This document shows positions 20,845-32,395 of a DNA stretch of 64,000 bases, in pieces. Location: assembly GCA_025506515.1 (NCBI GenBank), contig CM046442.1, forward strand, positions 66,528,938-66,592,937, written 5' to 3'. The position numbers were made by a program, and so were the translations under genes. Source of the DNA: Flaveria trinervia (taxonomy: Eukaryota > Streptophyta > Magnoliopsida > Asterales > Asteraceae). The notes under the pieces were generated by a model that saw only the letters and a list, made by a program, of their open reading frames with translations, made no database searches and had not been told where the DNA came from. Position 1 is the first letter of the stretch. Each line of letters begins with the position of its first letter.

Positions 20845-21598
20845 GGTTTCGACAGATTTTGATTGGTTAATGAAGATTCTATCTGTTGTTTATTGGACTT
20901 GCACCCCTAGAAAAGGTGAGTTCCCCCATAGCACTCATTTGGAACTTTGAATGCATAAGGTCTTCAAGTTCTTTGCAAAGTTGCTTGTTTGTCGAGCCAA
21001 ATATAATGTCATCCATGTAGATCTGGACTAACAACATGTCTTTCCCTCTTATTCTTCTGAAGAGAGTCTCATTAGTTTTTCCTCTTTCATACCCATGTTC
21101 AAGAAGAAACGATGATAGAGTCTCATACCACTTTCTTGGTGCTTGATGAAGACCATACAGAGCTTTGTCAAGCTTGTAAACTCTATGAGGGAAATTCAAA
21201 GTCAGGTGGTTGACTCACATAGACTTCTTGAGCAATCTTTTCATACAAGAAGGCACACTTTACATCCATTTGATAAACAGTAAATTTTGTGGACGTAGAA
21301 TATGCAAGAAAGATTCTGATTGTTTCTAGTCTGGCAACAGGAGCAAACACTTCGTCGTAGTCGATTCCTTCTTCCTGAGTGTATCCCTGTACCACTAGTC
21401 TTGCTTTATTTCTGATGACTATCCATCTATCATCAGTCTTGTTCCTGTACAACCATCTGGTACCGATAGGGTATTGTCCTTCAGGAAGATCTACCAGCTG
21501 CCATACTTCTTGCTTCTTGAATTGGAGCAATTCTTCCTGCATTGCTTCAATCCAACTATTGTCTTGAAGTGCCTCTTTGATGTTTTTGGGTACTATTT
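20845..21598 (-). pseudogene. Cop-D reverse transcriptase, broken
   Basis: Two frames cover it: 21542-21183 with EVWQLVDLPEGQYPIGTRW, KARLVVQGYTQEEGIDYDEV and VYQMDVKCAFLYEKI, and 21199-20879 with VYKLDKALYGLHQAPRKWYE. The active site reads YMDD at 21008-21019, where Cop-A, Cop-B and Cop-E have YVDD. The first frame ends near 21183 with the second overlapping it, so a frameshift separates them. A stop at 20879 follows SAMGELTFSRGASP, where the frame drifts. The N-terminal start (VPKNIKEALQDNSWIEAMQE) is separated from the rest of pol by the 21599-22021 insert. Confidence 0.92.
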
Positions 21599-22021
21599 GA
21601 CATTAGTTGCACTTGAAAAAATTCAACATAGCACTATAGCAAATGCGATAGAGACCTTTTCATACGCATTTGTTAACTGTATCAAATACTATAAAGTAAA
21701 TTCCACATTTACTTCACACACTAATGCGGTAGAGTAAAATCATTGTCTGCACTAGTTGCACTTGAAAAAAGTATTGTTACCCGCATTAGTTACATGCATG
21801 GGTTACCTTCACCCGCATTAAGTAATGCACTTACCTGCATTAGCTTTTGAACTTAATCAAAAGTTAATGTGATTGAATTGATTATTCATCTTATGAAGAG
21901 GTGTCCTTGATTGATTTTTCTTATGAAGTTGGCTGTTGAAGTTGTCAATTCTTGCTTGGATTGACTTGTATGTCACAATTAATACAAGTTTCCCAATTTT
22001 GACAGATCTTGGGCTTATCAT
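21599..22021 (-). repeat. Spacer segment inserted in Cop-D pol (copy 2)
   Basis: Noncoding sequence matching 18588-18958 lies between the integrase-RT linker (ETIIGDLNERVTRSK side) and the first RT residues (VPKNIKEAL). The left edge starts CATTAGTTGCACTTGAAAA, a phrase that recurs about 140 bases further in, so the copy is rearranged. Stops in the insert abolish the polyprotein. Confidence 0.9.
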
Positions 22022-22928
22022 AGAAAGCAGGAGAACAAACAGATGTTTGCAATACTTGACTTGCTTCTTGTCACCCTCTCATTAAGATCACCAATAATGG
22101 TTTCAACCGGATGATTCTTGTGTATTCTTGTGGTTGGAATGGTGTCACCAGCAATAGTTACATCAAGATTGGAGACATTCAGTTCATTTTGGTAGAGGCA
22201 TATTCATCTTGTATTGTTGTTGAATTATAAAGACTCCCAATTTCTGTTTCAGCAACTGCTACATCTTGAGCAGCATTGTGGTTGCTTGCATCATTTGATG
22301 TACCATGTGTTTCTACTGAATGAGAAGCCTGTTTTTGATTTCTAATCTCATTTGACAAGTCATCTGAGTGAGACGGTACCAGGCTGGGACCTTCTTCAGA
22401 AGAAACACTAAGGTTTTGAGACATATGTCTGATGGGATTAGCTTGAGTAGGAACATCTTCATTCATATGTTCATCAAATGTTGGTGGAATCAATGGATAA
22501 TTATCTCTTCTTTCTACAGTTGATGAAGTATCACCTGAATGTATATTTCCTGCATCAGACAAGTGAAATTGGTCAAATGATTTTGTAAAAGTGTCAATAT
22601 CAAACAACCAACAGGACCATTTGTGATTTGGAAAATGAATGTTCTTTGAATTGAACATTTGTAGATTCATCAATAATGTTCAGTCTAGGATTGAACACTC
22701 TATAAGCCTTTGAGACAGAAGAATAACCTACAAAGAATCCTTCATCAGACTTGGATGAAAATTTTCCCAAATCATCACAGGTGTTTAATATTGAGACTGG
22801 AAAACCAAATGATTTGAGGAATCCAATAAACGGTTCTTATGAAAGATTAGTTCATAAGGTGTCATGTTACTTTCTTTAACAATCAGAGTTCGATTTTGCA
22901 CAAAGTACGATGTGTTAACTGCTTCTGC
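22022..22928 (-). pseudogene. Cop-D integrase C-terminus and linker to RT
   Basis: This is the region between the integrase core and RT. On the minus strand, 22673-22179 encodes a Ser/Thr/His/Asn-rich low-complexity linker, typical of Copia integrase tails, with HMSQNLSVSSEEGPS. Bases 22680-22925 read as the end of the core domain (DEGFFVGYSSVSKAYRVFNP-like in the minus frames). The bases near 22022-22178 read as the ETIIGDLNERVTRSK linker, normally joined to RT. Frame changes occur between the parts. Confidence 0.72.
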
Positions 22929-23813
22929 CTAGAAGGTGATTGGTAGTTTAGCATTGGCTAGCATCATTCTTGCTGCTTCAATTAGTGTTTTATTTCGCCT
23001 CTCAGCTACCCCATTTTGTTGAGGAGTTCTAGCTACACTAAATTGATGAGCAATGCCTTTGGTTGCACAAAAGGAACTCATATTTTCATTTTTGAACTCT
23101 GTCCCATTATCACTTCTTATTATTTTGACTTTAAAATCAAGTTGACTTTCAATTTTAGTAATAAATTCTTGAATGATTTGGGATGCTTCATTTTTATGAA
23201 GTAGGAAGAACACCCATGTGAACCAAGAAAAGTCATCAATGATCACTAAACAATACTATTTCTTTCCCATACTCATTACGTGAGTTGGTCCAAAAACATC
23301 CATGCGAAGTAACTTCAATGGAGTATTGTTAGTGTTCACCAGCTTGGTTTTGTGAGACGATTTGTGTTGTTTTCCTTTGAGGAATGCTGAACATTGATGA
23401 ATAAAATTGAATTCTTTTTTAGGAAGACCAATGAAATGGTTTTCTTTGACTAACTTGTTCATATTTTTAAAGTTAGTGTGCCCCAAACGTCTATGCCAAA
23501 GCTGTGACTCATCAAATGATGCTTTAGACAAAAGACATGTTTCTTCCTTAGGTGATGCAGAACACAGTTTTAAGACATATGTATTATTCTTCCTCGAAGT
23601 CTTTAAGACAACCCATTCTTTAGGGATCTGAAATCCAGGTTTCAGAATGTAGCAGTGAGTGTCTATAAAATAAGTGGAATATTTTTTGTCGCAGATCTGA
23701 GACACGCTTAGTAGATTGAAATTTAGTTGTTCACAGTAATTCACTTTGTCAAAGCTCAGCATCCCGTTTGCCATAGATCCTTCTCCTGTAATTCTACCAC
23801 CTATAATCTCCAC
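22929..23813 (-). pseudogene. Cop-D integrase, zinc-binding and catalytic core
   Basis: Frame 23813-23256 contains LWHRRLGHTNFKNMNKLV and QCSAFLKGKQHK. The H-H pair is present, but the second cysteine of the C-X2-C pair is replaced by phenylalanine. The frame stops within MSMGKK. The core continues in 23246-22929 with VIIDDFSWFTWVFFL, IRSDNGTEFKNENMSSFC and TPQQNGVAERRNKTLIEAAR. All three catalytic acids are visible: Asp of MDVFGP, Asp of SDNGTEF and Glu of GVAERRN. One stop and a damaged zinc site make activity unlikely. Confidence 0.93.
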
Positions 23814-25816
23814 CGAATGCCACAGTAGTTCCTTCTATGTACTTGAAATCATGAAGGAAGGAACGATCTCTAGTCATGTGTCGGGAGCATCCACTGTCTA
23901 CGTACCATAGGCTATTAGACCTGTGTGGATGAACCTACAAGCAAAAAGAACGAATTAGAATAAGGAACCCAAGCCACGATGGTCTTGGGATTCCCGTTTC
24001 TATTCATGATAGTCACCTCCTGGTATTTCCCTCTGAATTGTGATTGGATGGAGGTGTTCTGGGAGATTTTTGATGATGATTGGTTGAGTCATCTCATCAA
24101 CATCTACTGAGGATTCAGATGAATAATGAAATCGTTGGTCTCTATTTCTTTGTAAAAATTTAGCCCGAGTTTCATTATCAAAAGTTGGTTTTTGCTTAGG
24201 AAGGTCAAGTTTGTGTTTGATTATGAGATGACTTCTTTGACCCTTCCTTAAATCCTTCATGTTATTTCTGTCATTTGTTGTTCTAGGTGTCCTAGATTGA
24301 CTATTATCATGATGAGGTCTGACAGAGTGCATCACAGTAGATGTTTTTGAGATGGGCTTGTGTTGTGGAATTCTCAACCCCTTATGATTAAGTAACAATC
24401 AGATGTATTGTGATTGTTCATGTCACAAATTGAACAATACTTATTGAAATATCAATTTTTGGTGGAGTGATTATTCATATCACACATAGACCAATATTGA
24501 TTAAAGAAGCATTTATCTGTCTTGTGATTGAACATGTCACAAATATCACAATACATTGTTTGTTTCTTGAATCAGATTTTTCCTTGTGTGGCTCAACTGA
24601 TACTTTCTTTTGATGAGTCACTTTCTTTTCTTTAGTTGATGAATCAGAATCAACCCTTTTTGTAGTTTGCTTCACAAAACTACTTTTGTTTAGTTGTTTG
24701 GGTTGTTTCTGTTTCTTCAGCCTATTTATCACTTCTTTCTAAACTGGTCAACATGTTCCTTGTTACAGATATCAAACCCAACTCCCTGCCTTAACCTTGA
24801 TGACTGAGGGTCTGATGAAGTTTTATGTGTTGAACTCAGTTTTATAGTTTGTTTCTTTTTCCATGAAGCCTTTTCTGATTTGCTTGAATTTTATGGAGAT
24901 ATAATCTCATTATCAGAACTACTCTCAGTAGTGGGTTTCATTGTGTTGATATATTTCTTTTTGCCTTGTAAAACAGATGGTATGAATTTTATAAAATGTA
25001 CAATTGCTTTTACAGGGCTTGATGGTTTCATGACACTCACTGTCTTGTCTGAACACTCTTTGATTTTGATTGGGTGACCTAACTTGATTTTATCCTCATT
25101 GGTTTCAAAATAAACATCAGGTTTTTTTGAGGATTTGTCACTTGTTTCACTACTATTTAGGTTCCATATTTTTAGGTTCAATTGATTCAGAGAATGAGAC
25201 AGAGTCGGGCATGACAGTGTAATTGTCATTTTATGGTGGAGGACATGAATTATACCCAATCCCTGACATGTCCTTTGGATCCTTTTATGAATCCAGCATC
25301 TCTTACAGCTTGACCGAAGACATTTTAGATTTTTCAAGTTTCACTTCAATCATAGATTGTTGAGCTTTAGCTTGAGCTAACTTTTCAGTAAGTAGCCATT
25401 TTCAGCTGCAAGATTGTATTTCTCACCATGCAATTTTTCTATGTCAGAAACGAGAGATTTGATTTTGATTTCAAAACTTTTTAGTTCTCTCTTCATCATT
25501 TCTGACTTCATTTTTCTTCTTTAAATTTATCTGGCAGTTTATGGTTGTATTCTCCATACTCTTGTAATTTATTTATGCATTTTTCACTACAAAGGTTAGT
25601 TTTTACCTCAGTAGATATTGAAGATGGTCCATCATTAATGTGAGCCATAGGAGCATGATTCTGGAATTGAGGCTTGACTTCCTCAAGGGCACTGGCAGAG
25701 GGCTGACTGCTTGCATGGGCTTGATTTGTCAGCTGTGGTTAATTCTGGTATGTTTGTTGACGATGAGAATGATGATACTGTTGTTGTTGATTGGTGGAGT
25801 GATAACTTGAATTGGG
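23814..25816 (-). pseudogene. Cop-D protease and C-terminal extension of gag
   Basis: The protease motif WYVDSGCSRHM is read on the minus strand, with D-S-G at 23890-23898. Upstream, frames 24398-24000, 24732-24475 and 25337-24891 encode a Lys/Ser-rich linker (VSVEPHKEKSDSRNKQ, KKPDVYFETNEDKIKLG), about 1.9 kb between the zinc knuckle and protease. Such an extended gag-protease linker is usual in Sirevirus-like elements. Bases 25340-25680 contain further linker with stops. Each piece is broken, and I could not align the linker residue by residue. Confidence 0.75.
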
Positions 25817-27124
25817 CTATGATGATGATTGGCCTGGAGAGTTCCTTGGATAGTTGTTTCTTTTGGGAGCATTGCACTCTCTTGAGAAATGGCCAGTCAT
25901 GCCACAGTTGAAGCATTTCACCTTGGATTTATCATATCCAAGTTTTGTGTTCTCTTTCAAGCTTAGCTTTCTTCCTTTTCTGAAGAATTTCTTTACTCTC
26001 ATGGCAATCATTGCCATTTACCACTGTAGATCCATCTCCTTAACATCATCAGGATCCATTTCTTCCAATTCTTCCTGAATTAGGTGGGTAGAAGTGAGTC
26101 TTCCTCCCAGATATGCTTCAAAGCTTGCAATAAAGGCATTGTAAGTTGCCTTTTGCTCTTCTGATTTTAAGTCTTCTGGAGAGGTTTGAGGAGCAGTGGA
26201 GACTTTGGGTGCTTGTGATGAAGTTGAAGGATGATTGAATGGCGGAGTTGCAATGAACCCAGTATTGTTCATTTGATCTCTTGATGAGATGAAATCATCT
26301 TCCTCTGTGATGAAAGCATTTTCAACAGAATGAGATTCTGAAGGAAATTTGTATGCTTCAATCACTCTTGGTCCACTCAGGTTTCTGCTTTGTTCATCAA
26401 GTTCCAAAGCTTCAATCTTGCCTATCATAATGTCTAGAGTGGTATTCTCAAAATCAAGAGTATTTTTGAGCATTGTGACATTCTGCTTCCAACTTTCAGG
26501 TAGACTATGAAGCGTTTTCTTGTTAAGTTCTTTAATATTGTAAGAAACTCCCATGATTTCCAAATCATTTACCAACTGTACAAATTTGTGCAGTTGTTTT
26601 GATATGGATTCCCCTTTGGTGTTGTGGAAGGTTTCATACTGATTGACCAGCTTGTCTTTGTTAATTCAGCAACCTCACTGCTTCCTTCACACATAATTTT
26701 GATTGCATCCCAAATAGCTTTAGCAGTTCCATACTTCCAATCTTTTCAGCACATCCATCTTGAGTGCTTGAGTCAAAATTGAGTATGCTTTGAGATCAAT
26801 TTTGATTTTCTTATAGTCATCTTCATCCAGAGTTAAGTCTTCAATTGGTATTCTAGCAGTCTTGTAAAGTGCAGCTTTAGCAGTTTATAGAGTAACAGGA
26901 ATACGTGGACCCTTACATATTGAGATCCAAAAATCAGGATCTACACCTATGATATAATTTCTAAACCTTATTCTCCATTGTTTAAACTCAGATTTGTGTT
27001 TAAGCATGGGAGGTTTAGGTGTATGACCAAGTTCAAAGTAACTGTTAGAATCCATGTGTATTTGTGTAAGTATAGATTTAGTTATTTTAAGATTGATTAT
27101 GTTTGATAAGTCCAACTTGTTCAA
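25817..27124 (-). pseudogene. gag: Cop-D gag, broken
   Basis: The N-terminal part is frame 27124-26885, with SYFELGHTPKPPMLKHKSEF and KQWRIRFRNYIIG, the start of a Copia gag. Bases 26884-26576 keep NKDKLVNQYETFHNTKGESI but carry stops. Frame 26575-26018 holds VNDLEIMGVSYNIKELNKK and LPESWKQNVTML, matching UBN2-type gag domains. The zinc knuckle CFNCGMTGHFSREC is intact at 25874-25915. The first methionine likely lies in 27124-27050 (MDSNSYFELG), but upstream frame continuity makes the start uncertain. Confidence 0.9.
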
Positions 27125-27288
27125 TTTTCGAAGTTCAGAATGAGTTTTGTAATGATTTTCTTGCTATTTGACAGGAGTATTCTTGCTATTTACTAAGTAG
27201 GGATGATGATACCCACTACTAGCAACTTGATTACCAGATCAATGGAGTTCTATTCAGTCTGTTCGCAGATCTGAAAGAGAATCGAGAG

Positions 27289-27305
27289 CCAAAGCTCTAA
27301 TACCA
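27289..27305 (-). promoter_or_regulatory. Cop-D primer binding site (iMet-like)
   Basis: The minus strand reads TGGTATTAGAGCTTTGG two bases after the 5' LTR end. It is close to TGGTATCAGAGC in Cop-B and Tek1, with a C-to-T change. Confidence 0.85.
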
Positions 27306-27307
27306 AT

Positions 27308-28067
27308 TGACTGGGGTTCAGTAAGAGTGATATTCTTACCGAAAATCGAATATGATAATCAAGTAAATGATTGAGTGGCGGAAACAAACAATCAAAGAAC
27401 ATTCATAGCAAGAAAATTACTCATAAATGTTGTTTGTATTGATATATGAAAGTTGATAAATTATAGAGAATAATTACAACAAAAATTCTCTATCTATCAG
27501 TTGTCGCCTCAGTACGAGGTAAACTATTCTATTTATAGGCAGACAAGATGCCTTCACAAAATGACTAAACTACCCCTGACCTATTATATCAGAAACTAGT
27601 CTAAGTCTTGATCCGTATCTCTGCTTGTTCATCCGCATTGACAAATGCGGATGAGATAATCTTGATCAGCATTTCCACTTGATCATCCGTATTAGTAAGT
27701 TGGTCATCCGCATTGGTTAATGCGGATGAACAAATACTTATGCACATTTGGTCTGTCATCTGCATTTGTCAATGCGGATGAGAAAAGTCTTGTCTGCATC
27801 TTCTTTTGTTCTTCCGCATTAGTCAATGCGGAAGAGTAACTTGTTCTTCAGCATTAGTATTTTATCTTCCGCATTATTCAATGCGGAAGAGTAAACACTT
27901 GTCCGCATCAGAGTTATGTCTTCCGCATTAACTAATGCGGAAGATAACACTTGTTATTCTCCTTGCAGATCTTCATCCGCATTACTTTTTGGACTTGTGG
28001 GATTCCAGCTGAGCAATCATCAATTCACCTATTGAGTTGGCATGTATGATCCTTTGAGGGTGCAACA
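27308..28067 (-). repeat. Cop-D 5' LTR
   Basis: 760 bases from TGACTGGGGTT to GGGTGCAACA on the plus strand, matching the 3' LTR with few differences. The TATA-like CTATTTATAG is at 27529-27538. Palindromic motif pairs lie at 27615-27990. Confidence 0.95.
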
Positions 28068-28072
28068 TCATC

Positions 28073-30956
28073 CATGGTGTACAGAGACATAGGACCAAGT
28101 CTCCTTCCGGAGCATCCATACAACTTCAAGAAGCTCATCATCCTCTGCCTATGAGCAGACTTCTTTATACTTTTCTGGATGATAGCTGTTGACTTTGCAA
28201 CCTCTTCCCTTAACTTCCTTTTGGTGAACTTTCTTTCTTTGACTATCTCAAGTTCAAGTTGTTTAGGTAAGGGAAGAAATGCAGCAACCTGATAGAGGCA
28301 TGTGGCACTCAGGTAGTTGATCATGTTGATCCTATCCTTTTCTTTGTCTACCTGAGGTTCTTATGGAACCACATCCTCTTGCATAGGACTTTCTTGAACT
28401 GGGGAGAGAGTAGGCACATGCTTGTACAGTATTTTCTTTCTTCTGTATTCTTTGATTTGAAGAAGTAGCTTTGCATCCTCTACCTCCTTTCTTTCCTTTG
28501 ACAATTCCATGTCAACCAGTTCATTTAATTCATCTAAGGGTAGGGAAATGATATTATTAATATCATAGTTCCTGGTCTGCAAGTAGTTGATCTTGACTGC
28601 CGTCAACTCATCATTCTGAGTGTTTGGCTTGGGGGCAGCCCTGATAGCAGATTCCATGAGTCTTGAAGACCTAGTAAAGGAACTTTCTCCCCTTCGCTTC
28701 CTTTTCCTCTTTCTCTCCTCCTCAATATCCTCAGAAGTCATTTTTCTTTTCCCTTTGTCACTCATAGACCTTTGTGACTCATGGTGGAGAGAGCTTTGGC
28801 CTTCAATGCTTGATGTAGCTTCAAAGCTCTGGCTAGAGAGAGGTTGAGATACACCTTCACCAGCAGGTGTCTCATAAAGGGAATGAACCTCTGCAACAGT
28901 TGATGGTGAGACAGAGCTCTCAAGTTCTACCACTAGGCTTTTAGTCAAAGTTTTCCCTATGAAGCTAATGTTAGGGTCTGCCTCAACATCCAGTTGACCA
29001 ATGATATTACTTGATTGCCTTAGTCTCTATCTGAAGCTAAACTCTGTAGTAATTCTGTCCTGAATTCTTTGAGCCAGCTTGGCAGCTTGTCTTGATTGGC
29101 ATTGGTTGACAAGTGGCATGCTGACAATATCAAGACTTTTATAGAAGTCCAAGATCTAAAAATTGAAGACTTCTTGCTGCCCTTGAACTCTTTGAATGAT
29201 AAGGGCTCTTGTGTTTTCATCATACATACACCCAATAATGTTATTTGAAGTTGGTGGAGATGACATTGCCATTGGTATTCCTTCCTCAAAAGACTCTAAA
29301 TGTAGGAGTTATCGAGTCCACATCAATGTGAACTTGAGGAAGTTGTTGAGTATGCACAATTATAAGTGAGGATGGTGAGTCCTCAATGTCCATACTCCTT
29401 GAAGAACTCCCATGTTATGTAACTCTAATGACTTTCTCTCCATTTTTGGTAGCATCACCCTCTTGAATAGGTGAGTAAGGAGTTAGGTCAATCACACTCA
29501 CAGGTTCTTGTGTTCCTGGTTGAGCTCTTCTTAAAGGTCTCCCAGCTTGTTGTTCTGTGATCATTGACGTTATTTTGCAAGGTAGTCACCTGAGATTCAA
29601 GATGACTGAACTTGGAGACTAAATAGGTGCATGTTTGTGATAGTTGTTGCACCTTTAGCCTCAAAGTCCCCTCATCTTCATGAGAAGAATCATTGGGGGA
29701 TGAGATGATTGGAGCAAAGTCCTCTGTCTCACCACCAACTTCAGGTTCTTGGGTGCTAAATTTCCTCTACTCACTGACAGCCTTAGTTGAGGTGTCAATA
29801 GGCTGAGTTGCCATGGTTGAGGTCCAAATGATGTAATCACATGTAAAAGTGAGAGCCTCTTCCATATGGATATCCTGAACAGGTTCAAAAGTATCCACCT
29901 CAGTGATAGGTGACTGGTGGGCTAGACATAGAAGACTCAGGAGCACTCATCTCTCATTGAGAAGTGGAAAATAAGACAGAGGCATGGTACTCACTAAAAC
30001 CTAAATCTTGATCAGAATAGAAGTCAAGGTTAAGAATGGGTTTGTTTAAGTCCAAAGGCTGGTAATGGTAACTATCCCTTGAATGTTGCTCACTTGAGTG
30101 TTGAGACTCAGAGAGAAGGCTTAAGGCATTTGGGTTTGTGAGCTCATCAGTATGAGCATGAGGAACCTCAACACTGATCATTGAAATAATGGGAATGGTT
30201 TGTTCCTTAGAAGAAGTGGGAGCTCCAGTATCCACTTCTTCCTCTATTGGTGAGTATATAGGGGCCTGCACAAACTCAATAGTCTGAGTAAGGGTTCATT
30301 TGAGTTTTCTTTGGTAGGTGAGGGTGATTTGTGGCTATTGTGGTGGTTAAGATGTAGAGGGTGTGGGTTCAACACTAGCTAGTGCTGCTATGTTGTCACC
30401 TTGAGCAATGAGCTCTAACATTTTTCGGACAAGGGTTGTTTCTACCCGTAAGAAGCCAACAGTTGGCTTCCTCAAGATTTTAAAGATATCGGGCTTCGTC
30501 TATCCCAATTTAAGATTAGCTATTTCCCTTAACTGTGAGCCGAGTTCACAGTTAAGAAACATGTAGTATTCTAAGGAGTCCAAGTTAGCAAGCAAAATTG
30601 TATAAAAAAATTGAGAGTACCTGAACTTTACTCCCTGAACCATCCTATGCACTATGAAGGACAGATCTTCAGGAATTTAGTCCCACCCTCCATGCTTGTT
30701 GGACAAGCTATGGATAACCACATGTAGAAGGTATTTCCACTAGGATTAGACCTTCCCTTTACTCAAGGTTTTTACAGAGAAATCTCCCTCATAGCCCATC
30801 TGCTCAAAGGGAGGTGAAGTAGTTAGATAAAGCCAAGAAACAACAAACCTTTGAGAAATGTGGATCTTTGTCGAAGTTCAACAGAGCAACTTGGTTGTGT
30901 TGCTTGTGTAACTGCATGGAGAAATCTGTGTCATTTCTTCAGTTAAGGTTGGCCAT
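28073..30956 (-). pseudogene. Cop-OUT ORF3, N-terminal and central parts
   Basis: The gene starts MANLN at 30956, like the ORF3 starts of Cop-D and Cop-B, but has a stop after six codons. Next come KQHNQVALLNFDKD and then, in another frame, QMGYEGDFSVKTLSKGK, WKYLLHVVIHSLSNKHGG and IVHRMVQGVKFRYSQFF. About 60-70 residues expected between these blocks are missing compared with Cop-D, suggesting an internal deletion. The centre is Ser/Glu-rich (frame 30271-29954). Frame 28948-28361 has a basic block (SDKGKRKMTSEDIEEERKRK) and a probable coiled coil (ELSKERKEVEDAKLLLQIKE). Frame 28324-28073 contains FTKRKLREEVAKSTAIIQ; Cop-D shares the FTKRKL word. Cop-D then interrupts it. Confidence 0.72.
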
Positions 30957-31236
30957 TGTCAGAAAGCTTAAGGATGTAGGAAGGATGAACAAAGCGGTTT
31001 CGGGGAGAAAATTTTGGATTTAGGTTTGGAGGAAAGATGAAGATGATTGAAAGAGGGGGAACCGTTGGGTTTATATGTGAAAAGGATTTGAGGCGAAGTT
31101 AATGAAAGAGGATAAACTTTGAAATCCGGATGTCCGTCCCACCTCTAAAAATTGCTTTTTGCTCAAAAAGTAGTTTCTTGGGAGTCAAAAAGCTTCCGAA
31201 GGTAAAAGTCTTCGGAAGTTTTAATAAAAAAGCTTT
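30957..31236 (-). other. Cop-OUT spacer upstream of ORF3 (left part)
   Basis: Noncoding. It carries CTTCCGAAGG and CTTCGGAAGT motifs near 31190-31220 and ends in GCTTT, the duplication of the gypsy solo LTR. The spacer resumes at 53232. It corresponds in position to the Cop-D and Cop-B spacers. Confidence 0.65.
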
Positions 31237-31464
31237 TGTAAGGCCCTGTTCTTGGGACGCTTACAGCTGGACAATCATCGCACATAAAATATATATTTGG
31301 GTTAACTTAAGGAAAACATCGCAGTGGAAATATTAAAACAAACATTTCATTTCATTATAAAAGATTTTGCAAAATAATACATCGTTATCAAATTACAAAA
31401 TACTTGTTGCATTACATCACAAAAGCATTTTAAAATAGATGCCATCCAAAAAGAGCCAAGTAGC

Positions 31465-32395
31465 TATTGGGGTTTGTTATAACAAGATACAAAGTTTAAC
31501 CTATTAAACTTTCTGAAAATGCAGCGAAACCATGGTTAATAACTTAGTTAATGAACTAAAAGGAACGAGTTTTATCTTGTTTTAACAAAGCAATGATCAG
31601 ACGCATGAACATAGTATCTTTATATGTGAATAGAAGCTAGCTATGTTAACAAAAACTAAACAATATGGACAACCATGTTGAGGCTGCCAAAAAACTACCT
31701 TTCAGGAGTCAAACACGAAATTGAGGATGATATGGATCAACTCGAATGACCAAGGCACCAAGAGAGGTCCTCTCAAGCTTGTATACCCCAAGCTTGATTG
31801 CACAACACTTTCTTGTTAGGAAGAAACACACCAAAAAAACCCGAAAACTCCTTTCTTTTCTGTTGCTTGTTCGAGAGTTGTAGAGAGAGAGAGGAGAGTT
31901 CTTGTCTTTAATTTTTGCATGTATTGTGTGTGCTGAACATTGAGTGTTAGACTTGTTTTAGTGTGTGTGTGTTTTCAAGGGGAAAAGGGGCCAATCCCTT
32001 TCCTTTAGGCGGCCGTAATTATGGTTCAAAAGGGGGTTTCCCTCTTAAACAAATACACACATAATACTAAACAAGTCACTTAATAATTTATGCAATTAAC
32101 CATTTAATTGTATAAGTTATACACCCTTTTATTGTTTGATGTTATCTAACCTACTTAGATAACATTACAAATAATATTCTTGAACAAAATATCCTAATAA
32201 GTTGTTCCATCTCATATGCAATTTATTTAGAAAACCTATTTTCTAAATTTGGTGTGATTATTTAATTGCATGATCATATAATCAATTAATAATTGTTTGT
32301 GTTTGCAAAGCTTGTTGTTGGGTATAACCCGAATTGGATCATAACGTACTAACCGCATCAATATTCTACGTGTCTTGGGCATATAGAATCCTGCA
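31465..32395 (-). repeat. Cop-A 3' LTR
   Basis: The plus strand starts TATTGGGG (the terminal TG has mutated to TA) and ends AATCCTGCA. It matches 50787-51716 along its length. The CTCTCTCTAC-like purine/pyrimidine run and the AAACCTATTTTCTAAATTTG segment are shared with Cop-E. Confidence 0.95.

Larger units (their letters stand above)
12493..28067 (-). mobile_element. Cop-D: 15.6-kb Sirevirus-like Copia element with both LTRs
   Basis: Identical 5-bp duplications TCATC (12488-12492 and 28068-28072) flank two LTRs of about 760 bp. On the minus strand the order is 5' LTR, primer site, gag, protease, integrase, RT, RNase H, a repeat-rich spacer, a long ORF3, polypurine tract, 3' LTR. Copia order, the iMet-like primer site and the large post-pol gene fit the Sirevirus (Maximus/SIRE) group. 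The length is well above a typical Copia element because of the 2.5-kb spacer, the 4.2-kb ORF3 and an internal duplication inside pol. Every reading frame is interrupted. Confidence 0.93.
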
